DNA of 64,000 bases from Fuerstiella marisgermanici (lineage in GTDB: Bacteria > Planctomycetota > Planctomycetia > Planctomycetales > Planctomycetaceae). Position 1 is the stretch's first letter; every line of letters starts with the position of its first letter. The position numbers and the translations under genes are program-made. Positions 33,647 through 41,981 of the stretch are shown in pieces. The DNA lies in contig NZ_CP017641.1 in assembly GCF_001983935.1 (NCBI RefSeq), positions 7,986,001 through 8,050,000 on the forward strand, written 5' to 3'. The notes below the pieces were generated by a model. That model did no database searches. It saw only the letters and a program-made list of their open reading frames with translations, and was not told the DNA's origin.

Positions 33647-34534
33647 CCGGTGCCTGCTTGTGTGGAGGAGGAGTTGTTGCCAGCAGCGTTCGGCGCGACA
33701 GACGTCTTCGAAGTTGAAGCTCAGGCGAAACTGCGATGTCCGTCCTGCGGCATCGACACGCTGCAGGCCGACCGCCCGGCTGCCATAGATGCCAAAGTCG
33801 TTCACGAGTTCTCGTTCATCCGCCAGATCCCGTTCACGAACCAGTCGAATCTGAATCCCGGCGCGGGCCTGTTCGTCGATCCAGGAATGCAACGGTTCTT
33901 CCGGAACGTCGGCATCCTTTGGCCAAAGATGTGAGGCCACGATGACGATGCGTTCAATGATCACCATGCCGGACTGCTGCAATTCCATATTCAGCAACGT
34001 GCTTTGCCGTGCGGGACCATCCTGCCAGTAGTTTTGAGTTTCCACATGCGACACCGAACGATATTGATACAGACCGGGACTGCGCAGCAATTGCTCATAC
34101 GCGACACGCCATGCTTCCGTAGAATCGTATTCTACTGTTAACCGGCCCAGGGTCTGCAGGTTATGAACCGCACGTTGGAGTTGTTCATCGGCGAGGCCAC
34201 GGAACAGCGGATCCGAACATTCCCCAACACGGATCAGTTCTGTGATCATCTGCTGGTGAACGTTCTGCAGGCCGTCATCCGTCGCCAGTTGCAACTGCTG
34301 CTTCACGACCCGAGGCAGGGTCTCCCGAATGCGGGGTTCGTCATGCCATTGCAGCACAATCGCCACGCACATCAGCAGACCGAGCCACAGGAGTTGCAGT
34401 TCCACCGTCGTGGCTGCCGTCAGCAGCACCGTAAGAAACAGGATCGTCATCAGCAGCCCGCTACGAACGGACAGGCGTTGGGGTTTCGGGAGGCGCAGCG
34501 GGAAGGAGCAGAGCTTCATCGCAGTCCGCCTCAA
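33620..34534 (-). CDS. membrane protein with unknown soluble domain
   Basis: 304 residues. Two membrane helices near the N terminus (about 27-62, LLMTILFLTVLLTAATTVEL and LWLGLLMCVAIVL) are followed by a ~230-residue cytoplasmic domain with AWRVAYEQLLRSPGLYQYRS, VIIERIVIVASHLWP, GIQIRLVRERDLADERELVN and DFGIYGSRAV. I do not recognise the family. The last ~10 residues lie inside the 175-bp repeat, so the original C terminus may have been altered by repeat insertion. The gene overlaps the 87-aa gene upstream by 4 nt and follows parAB. Confidence 0.65.
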   Translation of the reverse strand: MRRTAMKLCSFPLRLPKPQRLSVRSGLLMTILFLTVLLTAATTVELQLLWLGLLMCVAIVLQWHDEPRIRETLPRVVKQQLQLATDDGLQNVHQQMITELIRVGECSDPLFRGLADEQLQRAVHNLQTLGRLTVEYDSTEAWRVAYEQLLRSPGLYQYRSVSHVETQNYWQDGPARQSTLLNMELQQSGMVIIERIVIVASHLWPKDADVPEEPLHSWIDEQARAGIQIRLVRERDLADERELVNDFGIYGSRAVGLQRVDAAGRTSQFRLSFNFEDVCRAERCWQQLLLHTSRHRAGTGLQRV

Positions 34535-34794
34535 TCCAGCAGGGAGCCCAGCGAACGAGCATGGTCAGACAGCAGCTGCAGCGCTCGTTCACGTTCGCCG
34601 CACATCAGAGCTTCCTGAATCGGTGGCAGATTCGCACTGTCCAAGACCGCCCAGATTGCACCGGGGGCGTGGTTCCGAAGACGGCGGAACCGATACGGCT
34701 CATCCGGCTCCGGCGTCAGCATGCGGAGTCCGCGTTCATCGATGATTCCAACAAATGACTGTAACATCTCTTTGCTGTACCACAGCTGGCACAC
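34531..34794 (-). CDS. hypothetical protein, 87 aa
   Basis: Small soluble protein (KEMLQSFVGIIDERGLRMLT, PEPDEPYRFRRLRNHAPGAI, LPPIQEALMCGERERALQLL). Not recognised. Its stop overlaps the ATG of the membrane protein downstream (ATGA), and parB ends 86 nt upstream, so it belongs to the parA-parB operon. A second in-frame ATG at 34767 is possible as start. Confidence 0.6.
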   Translation of the reverse strand: MCQLWYSKEMLQSFVGIIDERGLRMLTPEPDEPYRFRRLRNHAPGAIWAVLDSANLPPIQEALMCGERERALQLLSDHARSLGSLLD

Positions 34795-34879
34795 GAAAGT
34801 AAAGCGGGCCGTGGTCTACAGCGAATTTGTGCTGTCGCTCGTGATATATGGAGCGGCTTCCGCTGGTGTCGATGATGGT

Positions 34880-35809
34880 CTACAGGAAGACCCGGCTGTC
34901 AATCCGAAGCTGTACGTCTTCCACCGCCTGCTGCAGGGCTTCCAGCACGTCCGGATAAGTCTGCCGCCGCGGCGAACGGACCTGCACACGCAATCCGTTG
35001 TCTGCAAGGAAGGTCAGGTTGACTCCCGTCGAAGAGCGACGTTTCTGGCGGCGCTGCGCCTTGAGTGTGGCAGCAATGTCGCGCTGCGTCATTCGTCCTT
35101 CAACGGCCTGGGACGCTAGATTCCTCTGCTCTAAAGGATCGCTGACCTTGGTCAGTTCGTAAGCCGTTGCCGCCGCAAGGTCGCCTGTTTGGACCTGCTG
35201 CTGAACATCGTCGGGCAGACTCAATAGAGCCATGGCACGTGTGATTCGCGACGGAGAAATATGCAGGGCAGCGGCCAGCTGTTTCCCGTTCCAGTCGTTG
35301 ATCTGCATCAACTGAGTGTACGCCTCGGCTTCTTCGAGCGGCGTCAGATCTTCCCGCTGCAGGTTTTCCACCAGCTGTTGTTCGAGCGTCGCTGAATTCG
35401 TCAGATCGTTTTCGTGGAAGGAACAGTCAATTGTTTTCAGACCAGCCAGGCGGGCCGCCCGGTAGCGTCGTTCGCCCGAAATGATGATCCAGCTTTTTTG
35501 CTCTTCGTCCCAGCGAACGCGAATGGGTTGCAACTGTCCGGTTTGCTGCAGACTTTCCGCCAACCGAGCCAGCTCGTCATTGTCGAACTGTCGCCGCGGC
35601 TGGTTCGGGTCCGGAATCACGCGATTCAGGTCCAGCGTTCCCAAAGACAATTTTGATCGGCGACCGATATCTTTCTCCGAAGGCACCGGACTGAACTGTG
35701 GTGGATGACTCGGTTCGGTATCGCCTCCCGTCGCCCGCAGAGTTCGCTGTCCCATGGATTCATCCACCTGTGCCCGCAGGGCATCCAGTTTTCGGCGTGT
35801 GGTACTCAT
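34880..35809 (-). CDS. parB: ParB-type partition protein
   Basis: 309 residues from MSTTRRKLDALRAQVDESMG; the ATG overlaps the parA stop (ATGA). The ParB/Spo0J N-terminal domain is clear (DPNQPRRQFDNDELARLAES, QLQPIRVRWD, ISGERRYRAARLAGL), then LVENLQREDLTPLEEAEAY, and a helix-turn-helix (GKQLAAALHISPSRITRAMA). It would bind centromere (parS) sites of the element, load as a CTPase clamp, and work with ParA for segregation. I did not find a convincing parS. Sequence looks like a plasmid-type rather than chromosomal ParB. Confidence 0.93.
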   Translation of the reverse strand: MSTTRRKLDALRAQVDESMGQRTLRATGGDTEPSHPPQFSPVPSEKDIGRRSKLSLGTLDLNRVIPDPNQPRRQFDNDELARLAESLQQTGQLQPIRVRWDEEQKSWIIISGERRYRAARLAGLKTIDCSFHENDLTNSATLEQQLVENLQREDLTPLEEAEAYTQLMQINDWNGKQLAAALHISPSRITRAMALLSLPDDVQQQVQTGDLAAATAYELTKVSDPLEQRNLASQAVEGRMTQRDIAATLKAQRRQKRRSSTGVNLTFLADNGLRVQVRSPRRQTYPDVLEALQQAVEDVQLRIDSRVFL

Positions 35810-36633
35810 CGCATTAAACCTCCTGTGTGCATCGTTTGTCCATCCATTTCGCGAGCGGAACATGCCAGCAGTTCATCGGCCAGTAGACGTGTCATTTGAG
35901 CCGCCACCGAACGCGGCTGATCAAACTCCACGGGCGTGCGTCCCGCCAGCGAAACTTTGAAGGCAGCTGCTTCCGGAAGCACCGACTTCAGCACGGTATC
36001 CGGATACAGCAGGCGGATGCGGTCTTCATACATCCGATGAATCAGCAGTCGTTGATCACGCCGAGTGACCAGATGCCCGAGCAACCGCAGCTCCGGGTTC
36101 AACTGCTGAGCCCATCGAATCGTTTGATGTACGGCCACCAGCCCCTGGGTTCCAAAGTCCTCAGGCGGCACAGGAATTACGACTTCGTCCGCCGCCAGCA
36201 GCGCTGACCAGCTGCAGCGATACAGATTCGGAGGACAGTCGATCAGCACGACGTCAAAGTCCGTCGCCGTCGACAGGAATTCTCGCAGCGCAAACTGCCT
36301 TAATCCCAGTTGTTCGGGATACGGTGTATTGAATGCCGCCAGATGCTGATTGGCGGGAACGAGACTGATGTTTTCGAAGCCGGACGCACGAATCAGCTGC
36401 GTCGCTGATCGATAATTCCGATTCTCACCGAACAGTGCGGCCATGGTCTCGTCAGCAGGCAGCGTTTCGACGGCCACGGATCCAAGGAAACCCTGACTGA
36501 GCGATCCCTGTGGATCCACGTCCAGCAGTAACGTGCGCCGACCTGCCGATGCCAGAGCTCCCGCCAGATGGAAGCAGGTTGTGCTCTTACCACATCCCCC
36601 CTTCTGATTGATGACACAGATTGTCGTGGGCAT
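35806..36633 (-). CDS. parA: ParA-type partition ATPase
   Basis: 275 residues from MPTTICVINQKGGCGKSTTC; GGAG lies six bases before this ATG, and the open frame upstream (to 36873) has no coding character. Deviant Walker A KGGCGKST at about 10-17, LLLDVDPQGSLSQGFLG near 36-52, and VVLIDCPPNL near 125 are all present. No N-terminal HTH, so a type Ib/chromosome-like short ParA. It would drive segregation of the element together with ParB. Transcribed divergently from the replication initiator gene, a usual plasmid arrangement. Confidence 0.94.
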   Translation of the reverse strand: MPTTICVINQKGGCGKSTTCFHLAGALASAGRRTLLLDVDPQGSLSQGFLGSVAVETLPADETMAALFGENRNYRSATQLIRASGFENISLVPANQHLAAFNTPYPEQLGLRQFALREFLSTATDFDVVLIDCPPNLYRCSWSALLAADEVVIPVPPEDFGTQGLVAVHQTIRWAQQLNPELRLLGHLVTRRDQRLLIHRMYEDRIRLLYPDTVLKSVLPEAAAFKVSLAGRTPVEFDQPRSVAAQMTRLLADELLACSAREMDGQTMHTGGLMR

Positions 36634-36842
36634 CGTTCTCCATGAAGTCCATTGGCGATTGCATGTTGCAATCGCCGCCAGGTGCCTGAAATCATTCACT
36701 CCAACCTGCCACAGCACTCCGTTTTCGTCAACGCTGTTGTTGCGACCCGGTGAAACAATTCGTTGGCAGATCGCACAATTCGTGGTACACACATCAGACA
36801 ACAGGGACGGTTGAAGAGATGACAGTTTTGCCACGCTCTTCG

Positions 36843-36960
36843 CCGTTGATTGAACAATGCATGGAGCGACCAACGGGAGCGGACAATCCTCTTCCGAGCG
36901 TCAGCTCGAATCCGCTGCAGGCCGGTGCCTGCCTCGAATTCGCTGCTGGCTGGTGCCTTC
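36843..36960. repeat. partial copy of the 175-bp repeat family
   Basis: Contains GAGCGACCAACGGGAGCGGA, GAGCGTCAGCTC and CCGCTGCAGGCCGGTGCCTG. It lies in the parA/rep divergent region and may have displaced the original rep start region; the 343-bp gap otherwise should contain both promoters. Confidence 0.7.
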
Positions 36961-36976
36961 CCGGTCACTGCTTATC

Positions 36977-38233
36977 GTGAAACGAACAAAGAATCGTCGC
37001 CAAACAGCATCATCGTCGGCCGGATTGGCGCAGCTCTCGCTGCTCGAACACAGTCTGTGTCCGCTGGATACGAAAACGTCACTGACCGAAGGTCTCGCCC
37101 ATGAGGCCTGCTATCGCTATACCACCGCCGCCGGACAACGCTGTACGGCCACGGCCAAACTGCACCTGCCGCTGGGACTGTCGCCTGCCGATGAATTCAC
37201 GTTATGGGGATTACTGGCTCTCACACTACGACAGTCGCAGCCAGACCCGCACTTTGCCGCCACACCGCACTACTGTTTGCGGCAGCTCGGTGTGATTGAT
37301 GCCAGGGGACGACGTGGTGGTAAAAACTATCAGCTGTTTCGTCAGACGCTCCGTCGCCTGAGTTCCGTTTCCTATGAAAACGATGCGTTCTATGACCCGG
37401 TCCGTGGCGAGCACGCCAGCGTGTCGTTCGGATTTCTGAGCTATCGTCTGCCGCATTCCACGACATCCGATCGGCTGTGGCACTTTTACTGGGATCCGGT
37501 GTTCTTTGAATTCTGTACTGCGGCGAAGGGCAGCCTGCTGTTTGATCTCGAAACGTATCGCACACTGAGTCCCGCCGCGAGACGGCTGTTTCTACTGTTA
37601 CACAAGGTGTTCTTTCGCCGCCGTACCTCTCCGGAATTCGCGGTGCGACAGCTGGCCGTTCACACACTCGGGTTTTCCGGTGGGCTGACCAACGGAATTC
37701 TCAATCGAAAGCTCCGGCAAACAGTCGAACCGTTGGCCGACACGGGCGTCATTGCGAATGCTGTTTGGCCGAAGGACCGCGGCATTTCCATGGTTCGCTT
37801 TGATCGCGGACCGTATTTTGAGAATCGACGACAAGGCCGCAGGCAGCTCTCAGTCGCGAGTTCGCCGCTGACCGAGGCCCTGATATCACTGGGGTTCGAA
37901 AGTCGCGATGCGGGGCACATCACGCGCCGCTATCGCCCTTCCCTGCTGCGGGAATGGATCGACATCACGATTGCCGCTCAGGAACGCTTCGGTGCAAAGC
38001 ATTTCAAACGCAGCCCGCAGGCATTTCTGATGCATCACCTCAGCAAAGCGGCCTCTGGTGAATACGCACCGCCGGACTGGTGGCGGGAAATTCAGAAACA
38101 GGAACAGCATCAATCCACAGCGACGTCGCCTCTGCTTCGAAAGCTGGTGCGATCATCCAACGGCAATAGGGAAAATGAGGATCGCCATCAGCCGCCTGTC
38201 CGAATTTCGGAACTGCTCAACATCACCGAATAG
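36977..38233 (+). CDS. plasmid-type replication initiator
   Basis: 418 residues if started at GTG 36977; no in-frame ATG lies between the repeat and the conserved region, and the upstream open frame is repeat sequence. The core reads LPLGLSPADEFTLWGLLALT, RRGGKNYQLFRQTLRRLSSV, DRLWHFYWDPVFFEF, LFDLETYRTLSPAARRLFLL and KVFFRRRTS, the winged-helix pattern of plasmid initiators of the RepA/TrfA type. The gene is followed at 74 nt by DnaA boxes and iterons, where such proteins bind to open the origin. The exact start is uncertain because the 5' end abuts a repeat copy. Confidence 0.75.
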   Translation: MKRTKNRRQTASSSAGLAQLSLLEHSLCPLDTKTSLTEGLAHEACYRYTTAAGQRCTATAKLHLPLGLSPADEFTLWGLLALTLRQSQPDPHFAATPHYCLRQLGVIDARGRRGGKNYQLFRQTLRRLSSVSYENDAFYDPVRGEHASVSFGFLSYRLPHSTTSDRLWHFYWDPVFFEFCTAAKGSLLFDLETYRTLSPAARRLFLLLHKVFFRRRTSPEFAVRQLAVHTLGFSGGLTNGILNRKLRQTVEPLADTGVIANAVWPKDRGISMVRFDRGPYFENRRQGRRQLSVASSPLTEALISLGFESRDAGHITRRYRPSLLREWIDITIAAQERFGAKHFKRSPQAFLMHHLSKAASGEYAPPDWWREIQKQEQHQSTATSPLLRKLVRSSNGNRENEDRHQPPVRISELLNITE

Positions 38234-38306
38234 AAGCGTACGACAGGATGCCGTTCACCGGTCGTGCGATTGCAGATTCCGTCGCCTGCACTCCCTTCAA
38301 AGAAAC

Positions 38307-38548
38307 TTATCCACAAGCAAGTTCTCTCTTTGCTTACGAGTACTCTTTGGATCAGTACTTTGTACAGCCGCAACTCGACGTGGAAATTGGTAATGATTCT
38401 GCCTGTTTATCAACGATGAAAACGCCCCGACGATGACGCAAAGTCCACGTGTCGGGACGCTTTCGATGACGCGAAGTCCACGCATTGTGCCTCCTTGCGA
38501 TGACGCAAAGTCCACGTGTCCCGATGTCATGGGACTCCGTTATCCACA
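38307..38548 (+). other. oriV: plasmid-type origin: iterons between DnaA boxes
   Basis: Two perfect DnaA boxes TTATCCACA lie at 38307-38315 and 38540-38548. Between them are three direct repeats GATGACGC(A/G)AAGTCCACG at 38432-38449, 38465-38482 and 38499-38516 (period 33-34 bp, about three helical turns). A near-match TCATCCACA lies at 38900-38908. Their position directly after a Rep-type gene and close to parAB is the normal layout of an iteron-controlled plasmid origin. No clear AT-rich unwinding region was picked out. Confidence 0.8.
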
Positions 38549-39144
38549 GCCGAAATCCGACATTGAAATGGTCTGCTTCTCATGCCTGTATCAGTCTCTA
38601 CCGCACAGCTTTCCATTGCGCCGCCAGTACGGTAGCGTCGGCCTGTGATGTCCGATTCGGAGCATCACCTGATTGCAGAGGATTCGGTGGACATTGGCGG
38701 CAGGAAGTTGCTGACAGCCATCGCTGACTGAGATTGCATGAACAGCGCGACACACTCGGTAAACTCGAACTCACCATTCGAGCTAAGGGGTCAGCGTTTG
38801 CCTGCTGACAGTGTCGTGCCCGTAGAGCCGGATGCCTGGAGACGGGCTTGTCCGGTTCGACGGAGGCTTGTCGGAGTAATCCCTGTCGATGAACTCATTT
38901 CATCCACAGACCAATCCCGACATTCGATCCGATAACATCTTCGATGTTCTTTCTGGCCGTTGTAAGCCAGGAAGAAGATTGAAGGCTTTGAGCGGCGAGT
39001 TTGGTGAATGGGTATCATTCGTTGCTGGAAGCAGGGCGACGCGGAAAAGCCTGTGATTGTTTTTTCAACACAGGTCGTCGCAGATCAAAGCGGGTGTCTT
39101 CTTATTGACCCGGCGGAATCCGGACGTAAGTCTGTGAGTTTGTC
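38549..39144. other. gene-free stretch between origin and structured RNA
   Basis: No credible gene. It holds the near DnaA box at 38900-38908 and a hairpin at 39048-39072 (CCTGTG and TTG pairing with CAA and CACAGG around a T6 loop). A possible promoter for the structured RNA should lie here, but I cannot point to one with confidence. Confidence 0.5.
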
Positions 39145-40231
39145 GTGTGAGTGAGAACAATCCCGTCCACGGGGTTCGGCCCTGACATCAGGGGCGTTCA
39201 ACGTCGGCCGGCGTGGGGAGCTTTCGGCTGGTGACAGTCGAAACCGGTGCTGATTCCACCGGGGACCGCCTGCAAATCAGGCGGCTGCGAAGAGCTCAAC
39301 CATGAAAGGCGAGTAATCGCTTGCCGGTAAATTGTGTGAGAGACGGTGCCAAACGGCGAAAACCCGTTGCCGACGGGTAAGGGGATGCTTCTTACTTCGG
39401 TCCCCAGAAATCGGTGTCTCCGTATTGCGGAGCCAACCGGAAACTATGCCGACTCGGGAGAGACGGACATACGGCAGCGGTGTCTTCTGCGTAACAGCAG
39501 ATAGCGACGTGACTCACACAATGAAGACTGCGACTAACGCGGGAAGGACTACAGCGGCCGGTGCAGGCTCACCGGTGCGTCGACTGATCTTCGACGTGTT
39601 TCAAATGCTGTAGTTTGGGAGTGTGGCCTGATTAGACAGCGGTTTTGTGTGGAATGATTCCACGAAACCGGCGGTGTTTCCTGCAGGGCAGTGGGAACCC
39701 GTTTGCGATTCCGGGTGGTGCCGGATCTGTGCCGTTCGCGGCACACGCAACGACGAAAGGGCTGACGGGCTTGAGGAATCCGGCGAATGCCGGTCTTCCA
39801 AAGCTGTTCATGTTTTTCTGCAGAAGGCTGTCCGAGGCTTCGGCCTCGGGCGGCGTTTCTGTTGCTGCTGGCGCAGCAGTCATCCAGTGACTCGGGCAGA
39901 GTTCGGGAGAATTCTGCTGGAGTGACGATCTTACATCAATCAGACGAAAGGCAGCAGCGATGGTGTTCTGGCGAATTCCTGAGTTGCAGCAACGGTTTTC
40001 TGTACCACGGGCAGTATGGATTGCGCGGGTGCACAAGAAGAAGTAAGTGCGACCGCGCTGACTTCGACTCGTGCCTTCGCAATTCACTGCTCCTGGGGGT
40101 TCCTGGTAACGCCCCTTGGTTTTTTCATGCTGACGATCTTCAGCAATCGAGACATTCGTCTCCGGCTTTCGCAGTGGTGTGCCGCAAACACCACTGAATT
40201 TTCAGGGCGACCCGCGATGGGTGGCCCTTGC
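39145..40231 (+). ncRNA. candidate large structured RNA (~1.1 kb)
   Basis: The stretch is dense with perfect hairpins and long-range helices and has no convincing gene. GTGTGAGT (39145-39152) pairs with ACTCACAC (39512-39519), closing a ~375-nt domain that contains stems at 39243-39261 and 39265-39283. CTACAGC (39549-39555) pairs with GCTGTAG (39607-39613) around two stems (39558-39575, 39579-39595), a three-way junction. Then come stems at 39649-39663, 39729-39744 and 39832-39849 (the last two with TTCG loops), 39865-39879, 40149-40162, 40172-40196 and 40204-40228. The last ends 14 nt before the 217-aa protein gene. It may be a group II intron-like 5' half or a separate ornate RNA class; no domain V or reverse transcriptase was found. 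Confidence 0.65.
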
Positions 40232-40242
40232 AGCGAGGCAAC

Positions 40243-40896
40243 ATGGAATATCGATGCGTCACAACATCTGTCACCGGATTCGTCCAGCAGATTGCCTGCT
40301 GCTATTTGCGACATGGTTTCTGGTGGTACGTCACGGGAGTGATCCCCGACAACAAAGATCCGAAATCCGTCGACCGCAAACTGATTGACCGATACGGTAT
40401 CGACTGCACCGAATGGAGACGCGCCCGCAACAAGCAGCTTGGTCTGGCAAACCTGCACTATCTTCGTCATGAACACTTCTTCGTGCTGCTCGCCAGCAAA
40501 GGCAATCACGCCTTCTACACCGAGGAATCCGGACAGATCCGCGATATCCGCCGAGTTCCCCTGCGTTACAAAGGCTACTCCATCAGCTACCGCCCCGGTG
40601 GTCGAACTCGCAAAGGAGAGAAAGATCCCCGTTGGCATGCCCACGTGCAGATTGATCAGGAAAAGTATCGGGCACTTAAAAGCTGGTTCGAGGACATTGC
40701 CAATCGCCGGAACGAACAATTCCTGACTGAAGCGCTCAGCAATATTCCCTGGGAGCCCTATGCACCAGTTCGACGGCAGAAACTGCACATTGTTCGAGCG
40801 GTCAACAGGCAGCGAAAAACCTCGGGCAAGTCGCAGATGTCAGCAGACATGATCCGGCTCAAGCGAAGTATCGTGAAGCCGTTCGACTTGGCGTGA
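40243..40896 (+). CDS. RNA-linked protein of unknown function, 217 aa
   Basis: Starts MEYRCVTTSVTGFVQQIACC at ATG 40243 with GAGG five bases upstream. Basic, with no signal peptide or membrane segment. Recognisable blocks: GFWWYVTGVIPDNKDPKSVD, KLIDRYGIDCTEWRRARNKQ, ANLHYLRHEHFFVLLASKGN, HAFYTEESGQIRDIRRVPLR, KGYSISYRPGG, WHAHVQIDQEKYRALKSWF, PWEPYAPVRRQ, IRLKRSIVKPF. I recall similar uncharacterised proteins as multi-copy in planctomycetes, but cannot confirm it here. It directly follows the structured RNA, so it probably binds or works with it. Confidence 0.72.
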   Translation: MEYRCVTTSVTGFVQQIACCYLRHGFWWYVTGVIPDNKDPKSVDRKLIDRYGIDCTEWRRARNKQLGLANLHYLRHEHFFVLLASKGNHAFYTEESGQIRDIRRVPLRYKGYSISYRPGGRTRKGEKDPRWHAHVQIDQEKYRALKSWFEDIANRRNEQFLTEALSNIPWEPYAPVRRQKLHIVRAVNRQRKTSGKSQMSADMIRLKRSIVKPFDLA

Positions 40897-41423
40897 TACC
40901 TGATGAGATGACTGGCCGCCTGAATATACGCGTACAATTTGGATCGAACGGCAGCCCAGAAATGCCGTTTCCAGCAGCGGTCCTGATCACCGTAGGCAGT
41001 TAAGCAAAATCGATCCGCGGTCTCCCAGCAAGCCAGCGTTCGTGACTTAGGACGGTTCGTCATTAGTTAGCTAGAGCACCAGTGACCCCGAGTAGGCGAG
41101 ATGGGTTTCTTTGCAGCCAAGCGGCTTGTCATCGGAGGTGTGGTCGCGGCAAAGTCGCAGTAGGAGACCGATTTCGGACGGAGAATCAGTACAAGTCCCT
41201 CCCGGATCCCCGAGGCGGACTCTTGATGAACCAAGGCTTCATCAAGCTATCACCGACTGATTGGTCACTGGAAAGAGCAGGAAAAGAAGTGCGAATCGTC
41301 TACTGCATCCGGTTGGGGGGGAGATTCAAATGTTCGACGACGTTGAACAGAGTCCTTTTTGTGCGCCATCAGTTCACGCAGAGTTGGCGGTCCGACTATT
41401 GCGGTGAACGGGAGCAATCAAAG
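40897..41423. other. gene-free stretch after the RNA-linked gene
   Basis: No credible gene. One perfect 9-bp hairpin, CTTGATGAA / TTCATCAAG with a 7-nt loop, lies at 41222-41246, and GGGAG at 41410 precedes the start of the decayed gene. The 3' border of the accessory DNA may be here, but no copy of the tRNA-fMet 3' end was found to mark it. Confidence 0.45.
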
Positions 41424-41678
41424 ATGTTGTCAATCGGGGTTGTTTTGGTTGCAGCGTTCGTTTGGGAAAGCGCTGAATTCACTGCGCCCGCCTCAGTTGA
41501 AATCCGTACTGCTGTGGAACGGAGCATTCCGCATATCGAAGAACAGGGCGTTGTATGGATTGAAGAGAATAACTGCGTCTCGTGCCGCCGAACCTGCACG
41601 ATGACACAGAGCCTGAGGTGGTACAGGTTTCAGGGACACGTGAATCTCTTATTTTGAGTCCGTAGAAAGGACCTCAGG

Positions 41679-41981
41679 ATGTCTCGGAAGAAAAAAACAT
41701 CAGTCAAGAAATCGTCTCGCCGTCAGTACACGGATGAGTTCAAAGAAGAAGCCGTGCAGCTGCTTCTGGATGGGTACACGGCTCCTCAGGTTGTGGACCG
41801 GTTGGGCATTTCAAACGTCAACGTTTTGTATCGCTGGAAACAGGAGCAGCTGGAACAAAGTGGTCCAGTGGCAAGCTCTTTGGAGGCTAAGGTCAAGGAC
41901 CTCGAAGCCGATCTGCGGCGTGTCGAACGTGAGAGGGACATACTAAAAAAAGCGTTGGCTATTTTCGGCCGCAACGAATAG
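41679..41981 (+). CDS. IS3-family transposase OrfA
   Basis: 100 residues. An N-terminal helix-turn-helix (RRQYTDEFKEEAVQLLLDGY, TAPQVVDRLGISNVNVLYRW) is followed by a leucine-zipper-like coiled coil (VASSLEAKVKDLEADLRRVE then RERDILKKALAIF). It binds the IS ends and oligomerises. Near its end the A7G run at 41945-41952 allows -1 frameshifting into orfB to make the OrfAB transposase; OrfA alone usually acts as a regulator. Confidence 0.94.
   Translation: MSRKKKTSVKKSSRRQYTDEFKEEAVQLLLDGYTAPQVVDRLGISNVNVLYRWKQEQLEQSGPVASSLEAKVKDLEADLRRVERERDILKKALAIFGRNE

Noticed and set aside
35806-36873. Longer ParA with an 80-residue N-terminal extension
   Set aside because: The extension has no coding character or HTH, and the ATG at 36633 has a good ribosome binding site right before the KGGxGKS domain.
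38432-38516. Short regularly spaced repeats as a CRISPR array
   Set aside because: Only three 18-bp repeats with 15-16 nt between them, next to a rep gene and DnaA boxes, and no cas genes; iterons fit better.
39145-40231. Complete group II intron
   Set aside because: The 5' end (GTGTGAG) and dense folding are compatible, but I found no domain V hairpin, no clear 3' end and no reverse transcriptase; kept only as an alternative reading.
41082-41657. 191-codon ORF as an intact gene ending in the IS3 left end
   Set aside because: The part before 41424 lacks coding character; from 41424 it is the 5' fragment of the interrupted cyclase-like gene, and its last residues are IS sequence.
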